From Spirochaetaceae bacterium (lineage in GTDB: Bacteria; Spirochaetota; Spirochaetia; DSM-27196; SLAA01), in contig PXEI01000167.1 in assembly GCA_003564775.1 (NCBI GenBank), positions 1-6,610 of the forward strand: 6,610 nt of DNA. Direction: 5' to 3'. Positions within the stretch are counted from its first letter, which is position 1. The number at the start of each line of letters is the position of its first letter. A model generated the notes under the pieces. It did no database searches and was not told the DNA's origin. It saw only the letters and a program-made list of their open reading frames with translations. Shown in pieces: positions 1 through 6,585 of the stretch. A program made the position numbers and the translations under genes.

Positions 1-2196
1 ACCAGGTCACTCTCTCGCTTTGACAAGCTCGGCCGAGCAATCTGGCGCATTGAGTCACTCCCGGCGCCACTTCATGGCGACTTCTCAATGGTCGGCTCAA
101 TTGCGGTTGACGCCGAACGCGGCTACATCTACGGACTCAACTCGAGTGCTCAACGCATGTTTCGCCTCGTTGATAGAAGCCTTGCAGACGAGCTGTCGGA
201 ACTTGACAAGCAGGTGCTTGAGCTGAACCGCCAGCGTGCCGAGCCCTCACGTTCACGCGCTGTGCTTGAGGAACTTGCCGAACTCTACGAGGATGCCCGC
301 GCACCTGGATTGGCTTTGGAGATACGACGCAGCCTACTTGACCTTGCCCCCTTTGACCCGGTGCTTAATGATCAGTTCAACCGGAGCGAAGGTCTCCTCT
401 TGGCTAACCGTGCAGGCCAGGGGGCCGAACGGGCACTCGAGATTCGGAGCTTCATCGGTCCGGAAAGCGCGGCGCCGGTTTACACTATCGCGGTTCAGCA
501 GTTTGAACAGTCACTCGCACGGTTACGCGGCTTTCCCAATGAGCATGAACATGTTGCAGGCGAGCTCAGCCGGTTCCAACGAGAGTTTCGTGCCCTTGAC
601 TCCCCGCCGCCCCGCCCACCCCATGTAGAGGTCGTAGGCTTGAGCGATATATTTCCGGCACTCATTCGGAGTTACCGCAGCACTCCCGTTGGCCACATAC
701 GCATTACCAACACCATAGAGGAGACGCTCACCGATCTACGTGTCACAACGTCTTTCCGCTTCGCCGATTTCCCAACTCAGGCGGGCCCGGTTTCGCGTCT
801 ACTGCCAGGGGCGACGGCCGAGATTCCAGTCTATCTTACCCTCATACCTGAGGTGCTCAACCTCCAGGAAGATATGCCGGTGATGTTCAGGATTGAACTA
901 CGCTACCGAAAGGACGGAAGTGAGCAGCAGGTGACACTCAACCGTACCGTGATGATGCGACGCAACACCGCGCTCTTGTGGGACCACTCCGGAAAGCTGG
1001 CGTCATTCATCACGCCGAACGACGAAATCGTTCAGAGCTTTGCCCTCAATGTCATAGGTGATGCAGACCGCGGCCAGATCGCAGGCGCCGGTGAAGGCTC
1101 GGCCGCCGTGGATCCGAGCCTTGGTGGCCTGGTGAGCCTGAAAACGACTCAAGCAGCGCTCATTGCCGATGCCGTGGGGGTGTACGGAATCCGTTATATT
1201 GAGGATCCTGCCTCACCCTTTACCGAGGTCTTTGGGCGGAGCGACGTCCTGGACACGGTTCGATTTCCGCGCACGACGCTTCGTGTTCGCAGCGGCGACT
1301 GTGATGACACAGCCTCGTTACTCGCCTCGCTCTACGAAGCAGTCGGAATCAGCACGGCAATCATGACTTCACCTGGGCATGTCTTTATTGCCTTTGATTC
1401 CCAGGAGCCAGCATCGAACGAGTGGATCTACGCGAGTGAACAGCGCGAACTCATTCGGCATGCGGGAACACTTTGGATTCCTGTCGAGACCACCATTCTT
1501 GATCAGGGCTTTCCCGCGGCCTGGGAAGAAGCGTCCCGGCTCATTCGGACCCATCGGGACGAGATCGAGTTCTTACCGCTTGCCGAGCAGCGCGCTCTCT
1601 ATCCGGCCATTCCTCTCGGCCCGGCAGGCTTTACGGTGGTTGCCCCTTCTGCAACGCCGGTCGGCCTGCGAGTTGCCCGTAGCGGTGAGGAGCTGCTCAC
1701 CAGCATGTATGTTCAGCGGATCACGCAGTTGCGTGCGGAGATCGAAGAACTAGAGTTGAACGGGGCAGCACGACAGAATGCACTTAACCGCGTGGGGATT
1801 CTGCATGCCCGTACCGGCCGGTTTAGCCTTGCCCAACAAGCTTTCCAACAGATTCTGGAGGCAAATCCTCATCATGTTCCAGCCTTGATCAACACTGCTA
1901 ACCTTGACTTGCTCCAGGGAGAGTACCTGTCGGCCCAAGCTCGGGCCGAGCAGATCCTTGGGGCCAGGCCTTTCTCGGTTGCAGCGCTGAGCATTGCTAT
2001 CGAGTCTGCGCTCCAACTAGGAGAACTCAGCAAGGCGCAAGATCGCCTGGAAGAAATGCGATCTGTAGATTCCGCCGCCGCGGACCGAATATCCGGCATC
2101 CATCCTTCCTTACTCCCAGACTCCGGCGAGCGAGCCAGATCCGGGTTGACAGCACCTCAACCAGGCGCTCTGAACTGGCAGATAGAGTTTCCGTGA
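1..2196 (+). CDS. Transglutaminase-like / TPR multidomain protein, 5'-truncated by window edge
   Basis: The reading frame is open from base 1, so the first visible ATG (88) is internal and the true start lies upstream; 731 residues are visible. The first ~55 residues (around IAVDAERGYIYGLN) look like the last blade of an NHL-type beta-propeller. A charged helical, possibly TPR-like stretch follows to ~200, then a beta-rich Ig/CARDB-like domain (~205-320). Residues ~330-510 resemble a bacterial transglutaminase-like cysteine-peptidase core: GDCDD with Cys434, PGHVFIAFD with His460 and Asp466, and WIPVETT with Glu496 as a possible further active-site or structural acid. Three TPR-like helix pairs occupy ~590-695. 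The protein is probably exported and acts in the periplasm or at the envelope, but the N-terminus that would show a signal peptide is missing. The substrate is unknown; this fold can be a protease, amidase or crosslinking enzyme, or a non-catalytic scaffold. The 3' end is convergent with the small gene on the minus strand. I am sure of the gene and fairly sure of the transglutaminase and TPR calls; the NHL and CARDB calls are by eye. Confidence 0.9.
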   Translation, partial: TRSLSRFDKLGRAIWRIESLPAPLHGDFSMVGSIAVDAERGYIYGLNSSAQRMFRLVDRSLADELSELDKQVLELNRQRAEPSRSRAVLEELAELYEDARAPGLALEIRRSLLDLAPFDPVLNDQFNRSEGLLLANRAGQGAERALEIRSFIGPESAAPVYTIAVQQFEQSLARLRGFPNEHEHVAGELSRFQREFRALDSPPPRPPHVEVVGLSDIFPALIRSYRSTPVGHIRITNTIEETLTDLRVTTSFRFADFPTQAGPVSRLLPGATAEIPVYLTLIPEVLNLQEDMPVMFRIELRYRKDGSEQQVTLNRTVMMRRNTALLWDHSGKLASFITPNDEIVQSFALNVIGDADRGQIAGAGEGSAAVDPSLGGLVSLKTTQAALIADAVGVYGIRYIEDPASPFTEVFGRSDVLDTVRFPRTTLRVRSGDCDDTASLLASLYEAVGISTAIMTSPGHVFIAFDSQEPASNEWIYASEQRELIRHAGTLWIPVETTILDQGFPAAWEEASRLIRTHRDEIEFLPLAEQRALYPAIPLGPAGFTVVAPSATPVGLRVARSGEELLTSMYVQRITQLRAEIEELELNGAARQNALNRVGILHARTGRFSLAQQAFQQILEANPHHVPALINTANLDLLQGEYLSAQARAEQILGARPFSVAALSIAIESALQLGELSKAQDRLEEMRSVDSAAADRISGIHPSLLPDSGERARSGLTAPQPGALNWQIEFP

Positions 2197-2215
2197 AGCT
2201 GTGAAGCTGTGAAGC
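2193..2215. repeat. 8-bp tandem repeat (GTGAAGCT, ~2.9 copies) over a stop codon
   Basis: The unit GTGAAGCT occurs twice in full and a third time lacking its last base. The first copy contains the stop codon of the transglutaminase/TPR gene (TGA at 2194). Because 8 is not a multiple of 3, the TGAs at 2194, 2202 and 2210 fall in three different reading frames, so they close all forward frames. It may be a slippage product with no function. Confidence 0.85.
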
Positions 2216-2244
2216 CGCGGTACATCCACGACCCACCCATAGCC

Positions 2245-2415
2245 TCAGTACCCGCCGACGAGTGCGCGGTAGACCACGTAAACCCAGCCCAGGACACCGT
2301 GAATCATGGCCCAGAGAATACTCTGGTTGACCGAGAAACTAATTACCATTGCGAGCGCCGAGCCAAACCCGATTCCGGACTTAACCACCGACTCCTTGTA
2401 GATCAACTGTCCCAT
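2245..2415 (-). CDS. Small hydrophobic membrane protein, 56 aa
   Basis: The ATG at 2415 (minus strand) is chosen because a strong Shine-Dalgarno, AGAGGAG (2428-2422), lies 6 nt upstream. The in-frame ATG at 2469 would add 18 charged residues that read through this site and the upstream repeats. The protein starts MGQLIYKESVVKSG and is then almost wholly hydrophobic: one segment at about residues 14-30 (rich in G, A, I and F) and another at about 33-53 (ILWAMIHGVLGWVYVVY), which suggests two short transmembrane helices or one membrane hairpin. Glycines and the WAMIHG..GW pattern look like a conserved helix-packing surface. I recall similar uncharacterised short proteins annotated as hypothetical in other bacteria, but cannot name a family or function. 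The gene is convergent with the transglutaminase/TPR gene (48 bp between the stops) and divergent from the glutamate dehydrogenase gene, with which it may share control. No convincing -35/-10 pair is visible for it. Confidence 0.8.
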   Translation of the reverse strand: MGQLIYKESVVKSGIGFGSALAMVISFSVNQSILWAMIHGVLGWVYVVYRALVGGY

Positions 2416-2421
2416 GTACCG

Positions 2422-2428
2422 CTCCTCT
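2422..2428 (-). promoter_or_regulatory. Ribosome binding site of the small membrane protein gene
   Basis: On the minus strand AGAGGAG precedes GTACATG; the AGGAG core is 6 nt from the ATG at 2415. It decides the start of the 56-residue protein over the upstream in-frame ATG. Confidence 0.8.
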
Positions 2429-2436
2429 CTGTGTGT

Positions 2437-2487
2437 GTATCGCCTCGCGGAGTGATCTGCCTCACGCATTGATCTGCCTCACGGAGT
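2437..2487. repeat. Three imperfect 17-bp tandem repeats in a divergent intergenic region
   Basis: The units are GTATCGCCTCGCGGAGT (2437-2453), GATCTGCCTCACGCATT (2454-2470) and GATCTGCCTCACGGAGT (2471-2487), followed by a decaying fourth start, GATCCGACGCG. The second and third share the 13-mer GATCTGCCTCACG exactly, and the first and third share GCCTC.CGGAGT. A (GT)4 tract precedes the array. The array lies 22 bp upstream of the start codon of the small membrane protein gene and about 170 bp upstream of the glutamate dehydrogenase start, so it could be a set of operator sites, though replication slippage is an alternative. Confidence 0.8.
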
Positions 2488-2493
2488 GATCCG
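2451..2493. promoter_or_regulatory. Possible operator: GTGA/TCAC inverted half-sites
   Basis: GTGA (2452-2455), a 6-bp spacer and TCAC (2462-2465) form a dyad with the spacing of CRP/FNR-family sites (TGTGA-N6-TCACA), with one mismatch in each outer position. The next repeat carries a tighter inverted pair, TCAC-GGA-GTGA (2479-2489), overlapping a second dyad, CGGA-GTGA-TCCG (2482-2493). The dyads are visible; the idea that a CRP/FNR-type or other dimeric regulator binds here is inference. Such short dyads can arise by chance inside a repeat array. Confidence 0.3.
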
Positions 2494-2560
2494 ACGCGTA
2501 TCGCAATAAAGCCCGCATAGCGATCTGTGTTGTGGCAATTCTCCTCGGCCAGGGTGATTT

Positions 2561-2593
2561 TTGCAACCCGTATTTCCCAAGCCACGTTATACT
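2561..2593 (+). promoter_or_regulatory. Candidate sigma-70-like promoter for glutamate dehydrogenase
   Basis: TATACT (2588-2593) matches the -10 consensus at five of six bases and lies 65 bp before the start codon. The best -35-like hexamer is TTGCAA (2561-2566), but the 21-bp spacing is longer than the usual 16-18, so the promoter may need an activator or the -35 call may be wrong. A second weaker -10-like sequence, TATACA, lies at 2611-2616. Confidence 0.3.
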
Positions 2594-2646
2594 TGCAGCT
2601 ACGGTGAACGTATACAAGACACCAGATCAACCCACACTTTGGAACC

Positions 2647-2651
2647 GGGAG
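2647..2651 (+). promoter_or_regulatory. Ribosome binding site of glutamate dehydrogenase
   Basis: GGGAG lies 7 nt before the ATG at 2659. It supports that start; no other in-frame start lies between it and the intergenic region. Confidence 0.7.
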
Positions 2652-2658
2652 TACAACA

Positions 2659-5640
2659 ATGCCGAGTTTAGAGGACATTGCCGATCATGGGCCGTTAAGT
2701 CTTGAGCAGTTACAACAGATAGAGGCCTTTCTCCTGAATACGCGTGCACTTGAACCTGATACCGCACGCAAGCAAATTGGCTGGTTTGTTCGCGAGCTAG
2801 GAATTGATAACTACTACTTCCAAACCACGGCCATTGAAGAGATGAGCCGTCACATTCTGACCCTGGGTGCCGCCGAGGTTGTCGCCAAACACGGCGGTGA
2901 AGGTGTGGCCATTCAGGTCATTAATGAGCAAAGCGACAAGGCAATATACATTGTGGAGGATCGCGAAGATCGTGTTTTGGAGATTGAAACCCGCATTGAG
3001 GAACGGTATCAAGGGTTTCGCATTGAGAGTTACTCTACCCGACTCACCTCACGAGGATTCGCCCTCCGCTTTTACATCTGCACGCGCGCACAGTACGCCA
3101 CACCACCGCACGACCAGAATAGGTCCGGACCCGCGTTGGATCTTGATATAGAAGCCGACGCGGAGAAGCCGGTCTTCTTGAACAACGCACCTGAGTCGTT
3201 CCTGGCGCGCTCGGCGCCCGAAACCGTAGAACGCTACCGCCAGGTCTGGCTGCGGCTGCATAGGCGCCTGACACCGGTCACAACGATATCGGCAAAGCGC
3301 GACAGTGGTGAGGTGCGGGTTATGGTGGGCCTGCACCGCGGCTCGCTCCAGCAAACCTTGACAGGCTACAGCTACCTGTTTCGCCGGCTTGAAGTACCGG
3401 TCAAACGTCGGTATATCGAACCATTTGCCGACGGAACACTGGTGCTCAGTTTCTACATCGACCCACCTGAACATGAGGCAGCACAGCGTCTGAGCCGCGA
3501 GCTCAACGCCGTAGCCATACTCCCGCGCAACCCTATCACCGCGCTGTTTACCACCTATGGCCTTTCGGCCGAGGAAACCTTGTATGCAATTGCTGCAGCG
3601 GTCTATACCCATCAGTTTGTCTCGGAGCTTTCCGAGGGCTACGCAGTGCTGCAGGATGCGGTAAAACACAACCCTGAGGCTGCCGGAATACTTGAGACAC
3701 TGCAGTCAGGCTTCACCAAGAACACCTTCTCAAACGCGCGGATTCAGAGCACCGTAATCAAACATCCGGAGGTAGTACGCGAGTTGTTTCGCCACTTTCG
3801 CACCCTCAATAAACCAGCAAACTCCGGCGGCGCAGACCCAGGCCGTTTTGCTCAGGAGCGCGCCGAGTTTGAGCAACTGCTTCAACGCGACGTTCCGTAT
3901 CACCGTGACCGCACGATCATGCGCTACTTCCTGCGTTTTAACGAGTTTGTTGAGAGCTGTAACTTCTTCCGTACCGACAAGGCTGCCTTGAGTTTCCGCC
4001 TGCGTTCCGGATTTCTTTCTGACAGCGACTACCTTGAGGAGCCATACGGAGTGTTCTTTGTCGTTGGACGGCAGTTCGTTGGCTTTCACGTACGGTTTCG
4101 TGACATCTCACGTGGGGGAATACGCATTGTCCGCAGCCGCACGCCGGACGCATATGCACGCAATATCGACACCGTGTTCCAGGAAAACTACAACCTGGCC
4201 GCGACCCAGCAACGAAAGAACAAAGATATCCCCGAAGGCGGCGCCAAGGGCATTCTGCTGCTCAACCCCGAGTTTGCAACCGGTGAGTTGGCAGCCGAGA
4301 ACGCCTTTCGGGCCTACGTCGACTCGCTACTGGACCTGCTCCCCGGCACCGATCACGAAACCCCGAGCGACGACACGGTATCGGGTGGTGGGATAGAGGT
4401 TGCAGCGACGACATCGTCCAATGACACAGCCCTTTTTCTGGGGCCGGATGAAGGCTCGGCTGGCCTCATGGACTGGGCCGCACTGCATGCTCGCAGGCGC
4501 GGATATCCGTACTGGAAGAGTTTCACAACCGGCAAGCCACCATCTTTGGGTGGCCTTCCGCATGACCGTTACGGAATGACAACCCGCAGCGTCCACGCCT
4601 ATGTCTTGGGGGTACTAGAAAAGCTTGGCCTCAAGGAAGAGGATGTCACAAAAATACAGACCGGTGGCCCGGACGGCGACCTGGGTAGCAACGAAATTCT
4701 TGTTTCGCGCGATACCACCTTGGCGGTAGTGGACGGCAGCGGAGTAGCCTATGATCCAGAGGGCCTGAACCGCACTGAGCTGCGGCGCCTTGCTACAGCT
4801 CGTCTTACCATTGAGCAGTTCAACCGCGAGCTCCTGAGCCCACAGGGCTTCTTTGTCGGCATTGCAGACCGAGACGTGCAACTGCCGGACGGGAGCATGG
4901 TGGCTAATGGCGAGGATTTTCGCAATCGGTTCCATTTGAGTTCATATTTTCGTGCCGATGTATTCGTGCCGTGTGGTGGACGTCCCGGTGCCATAACTGT
5001 AGCAAACTGGAAGCTTCTCCTTGACGAGACCGGTACCCCCAAGGTGAAGATCATAGTCGAGGGGGCTAACCTCTTCATTACGCAGGAAGCTCGCCTCCGG
5101 CTGGAGTCAGCAGGCGTACTCCTGTTCAAGGACGCCTCTACGAACAAGGGCGGTGTCACGAGTTCCTCCTTTGAGGTGTATGCGGGGCTGTCACTTTCAG
5201 ATGAACAGTGGAGCACCGATATGTGCTTTGAACACGAGGAGTCGGCGTTCCGCCTGGCGTTGGTAAAGGAGATTACGGACCGCATCCAGCACAACTCGCG
5301 GGCCGAGTTTGAACTACTGTGGAAGGAGCATGAGCTGCGAAAGACCTCCTTCACCCTGCTTTCGGACCAGATCAGCGAACGCATTAACGGAATTGCAGAT
5401 GCAGTTATGCGATCTCCCTTCCTCGCCGACGGCAAACTACGAACCCAGATGATTTCCCGCTACACCCCACGAGTTCTCTTAGACGCCGTAGGTATGAACA
5501 CACTGGCCGAACGGGTGCCAGCTGCGTATCTTGATGCAGTGATGGCAGCCTCAATAGCGTCGGAGTTTGTGTACCAGCATGGACTTGGCGCCAACGAGGT
5601 TGCGTTTGCCGAGTACCTTCGGCACCTACAGGCTGAATAG
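2659..5640 (+). CDS. gdh: NAD-dependent glutamate dehydrogenase, ~115-kDa class
   Basis: This cytoplasmic enzyme oxidises L-glutamate with NAD+ to 2-oxoglutarate, ammonium and NADH, usually in the catabolic direction. It has 993 residues. The N-terminal ~450 residues are regulatory or structural, with ACT-like beta/alpha stretches at about 80-140 and 215-270. The catalytic part then follows: RGGIR (485-489); KNKDIPEGGAKG (520-531), where Lys520 and Lys530 align by eye with the substrate and catalytic lysines of small hexameric enzymes; GPDEG with Asp597 in the catalytic Asp position; GKPPSLGG; the nucleotide-binding GGPDGDLGSNE (669-679); VEGANLFITQ (800-809); and NKGGVTSSSFE (829-839). The sequence reads much more like fungal Gdh2-type (~1,050-1,100 aa) enzymes than the ~1,600-residue bacterial class or the ~450-residue hexameric class. 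All expected motifs are present and I see no frameshift. It is the first gene of a likely two-gene operon, with the exported TPR gene 10 bp downstream. NAD rather than NADP specificity is inferred from the class. Confidence 0.96.
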   Translation: MPSLEDIADHGPLSLEQLQQIEAFLLNTRALEPDTARKQIGWFVRELGIDNYYFQTTAIEEMSRHILTLGAAEVVAKHGGEGVAIQVINEQSDKAIYIVEDREDRVLEIETRIEERYQGFRIESYSTRLTSRGFALRFYICTRAQYATPPHDQNRSGPALDLDIEADAEKPVFLNNAPESFLARSAPETVERYRQVWLRLHRRLTPVTTISAKRDSGEVRVMVGLHRGSLQQTLTGYSYLFRRLEVPVKRRYIEPFADGTLVLSFYIDPPEHEAAQRLSRELNAVAILPRNPITALFTTYGLSAEETLYAIAAAVYTHQFVSELSEGYAVLQDAVKHNPEAAGILETLQSGFTKNTFSNARIQSTVIKHPEVVRELFRHFRTLNKPANSGGADPGRFAQERAEFEQLLQRDVPYHRDRTIMRYFLRFNEFVESCNFFRTDKAALSFRLRSGFLSDSDYLEEPYGVFFVVGRQFVGFHVRFRDISRGGIRIVRSRTPDAYARNIDTVFQENYNLAATQQRKNKDIPEGGAKGILLLNPEFATGELAAENAFRAYVDSLLDLLPGTDHETPSDDTVSGGGIEVAATTSSNDTALFLGPDEGSAGLMDWAALHARRRGYPYWKSFTTGKPPSLGGLPHDRYGMTTRSVHAYVLGVLEKLGLKEEDVTKIQTGGPDGDLGSNEILVSRDTTLAVVDGSGVAYDPEGLNRTELRRLATARLTIEQFNRELLSPQGFFVGIADRDVQLPDGSMVANGEDFRNRFHLSSYFRADVFVPCGGRPGAITVANWKLLLDETGTPKVKIIVEGANLFITQEARLRLESAGVLLFKDASTNKGGVTSSSFEVYAGLSLSDEQWSTDMCFEHEESAFRLALVKEITDRIQHNSRAEFELLWKEHELRKTSFTLLSDQISERINGIADAVMRSPFLADGKLRTQMISRYTPRVLLDAVGMNTLAERVPAAYLDAVMAASIASEFVYQHGLGANEVAFAEYLRHLQAE

Positions 5641-5645
5641 GGAGG
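5641..5645 (+). promoter_or_regulatory. Ribosome binding site of the exported TPR gene
   Basis: GGAGG directly follows the dehydrogenase stop codon and is 5 nt before the ATG at 5651. It fixes the start there rather than at the in-frame ATG at 5567 inside the dehydrogenase gene, and it implies translation from a shared transcript. Confidence 0.85.
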
Positions 5646-5650
5646 ATCAC

Positions 5651-6580
5651 ATGCGAACCCCAAACCATACCATCCACCGCTCAGGCGTCGTCTGGCTCAT
5701 TGTTGCGCTGTTCGTTTGTGCTGCGCCACTGGGCGCGCAGACTATGGCCGAGCTCAGGGACGAGATCGACCTGAAGCATGAGAACGACGAACACCAGAGT
5801 ATTGTTCGGCTTATCGACGACGCGGTAAACCGGGCCTCACCTGGCAGAGATCGCGCAGAGTTGTACTGGCGCCGGGCGCGTGCCGAGCTCAGCATCTCCG
5901 ACCTTGGGCGCTACACCGGCACCGTCACCGACGATCAAGCCCTGGAGTTGCTTGAGCGCGCCGAAAGCTACGCAGACCAAGCCATTGACCAAGACCCGGG
6001 GCTCGCACAACCCTACTTCTGGAAGGCGGCCGCTATGGGCCAGCGAGGCCAGATACGGGGAGTGCTAAACTCGTTGTTTATGGCAGGCGATGTTCGAGAT
6101 GCGGCGGTTGAAGCGCTGGAACGCAACGCCGATCTAGGAGAGGTGCACTACCTCCTGGGGCAGCTCTACCGTGAGCTACCGGGGCGGCCGTTGTCCTTTG
6201 GGAATTCGGCATACGCGGTGTCCTTTGGCCGCAGGGCCGTGGATCTTCATGAGCAGCGTTACGACGCGGGGGATCTCCCGTATCGTTACTACGACTACTA
6301 CACCCAACTTGCTTCCTCGCTGAGGGCGCGAAACTGGAACTCCGCACGTCGTGCGTCCCGAGCAAACGCCATGCGACGCGACTACTCCTCTGCCGGTGAC
6401 AATTTCGAGAGGTTCTCAAACTACGAAGGCGCAGTTGAACTAAGATCCGGGAGCGACCGAGAGGAAGGCAGACGCATTCTTGACTGGGTCATAGCTGAAC
6501 TCGAGCGTGAACGTAATCGTACCGTGAGACAGCAACGTAGTCTTGAGGAAGCCCGGGAACTCGCGGGCGAACGCTGGTAG
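5651..6580 (+). CDS. Exported TPR-repeat protein, 309 aa
   Basis: The start at 5651 has a near-ideal GGAGG site and gives a typical Sec signal peptide: a basic N-terminus to Arg10, a hydrophobic core (VVWLIVALFVCAAP) and likely cleavage after LGA at residue 29, so the product should be periplasmic or envelope-associated. Cys23 follows LFV, a poor lipobox, so a lipoprotein is less likely. The mature part is almost all helical and TPR-like: pairs around 58-75, 90-120 (AESYADQAIDQDPGLAQPYF), 145-185 (AVEALERNADLGEVHYLLGQ) and 190-215 (LPGRPLSFGNSAYAVSFGRR), then a Tyr/Arg-rich region and a charged C-terminal helix. The layout, with a lone exported TPR superhelix and an 'LPGRPLSFGN..A' segment between helices, recalls TRAP-transporter-associated TPR proteins (TatT of Treponema), but no TRAP genes are visible and this is only a resemblance. 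The role is unknown. It is probably co-transcribed with the dehydrogenase, although the two products would be in different compartments. Confidence 0.9.
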   Translation: MRTPNHTIHRSGVVWLIVALFVCAAPLGAQTMAELRDEIDLKHENDEHQSIVRLIDDAVNRASPGRDRAELYWRRARAELSISDLGRYTGTVTDDQALELLERAESYADQAIDQDPGLAQPYFWKAAAMGQRGQIRGVLNSLFMAGDVRDAAVEALERNADLGEVHYLLGQLYRELPGRPLSFGNSAYAVSFGRRAVDLHEQRYDAGDLPYRYYDYYTQLASSLRARNWNSARRASRANAMRRDYSSAGDNFERFSNYEGAVELRSGSDREEGRRILDWVIAELERERNRTVRQQRSLEEARELAGERW

Positions 6581-6585
6581 GATTA

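Noticed and set aside
88..2196. Treating the ATG at 88 as the start of the transglutaminase/TPR gene
   Set aside because: The frame is open to base 1, the residues before 88 fit the same propeller-like pattern (RFDKLGRAIWRI), and no ribosome binding site precedes 88.
2197..2244. Bidirectional terminator between the convergent genes
   Set aside because: I could find no GC-rich stem followed by a T-run on either strand; only the 8-bp repeats are present.
2416..2469. N-terminal extension of the small membrane protein to the ATG at 2469
   Set aside because: It would add 18 charged residues encoded by the repeat region and place a strong ribosome site inside the coding sequence, and I see no comparable ribosome site before 2469.
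2437..2487. CRISPR array
   Set aside because: The units are 17 bp, directly abutting and diverged, with no spacers and no cas genes.
3049..3669. Minus-strand 206-codon open frame
   Set aside because: It is antisense to the dehydrogenase N-terminal half, has no recognisable domain, and has a shadow-like composition rich in Cys, Arg and Gln.
4749..5435. Minus-strand 228-codon open frame
   Set aside because: It is wholly antisense to the conserved catalytic region of glutamate dehydrogenase. Its Ser/Arg-rich composition is typical of a shadow frame in GC-rich coding DNA.
5567..5650. Upstream in-frame ATG at 5567 for the exported TPR protein
   Set aside because: It overlaps the dehydrogenase gene by 74 bp and would bury the signal peptide. 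The GGAGG-preceded ATG at 5651 gives a normal signal peptide at the N-terminus.
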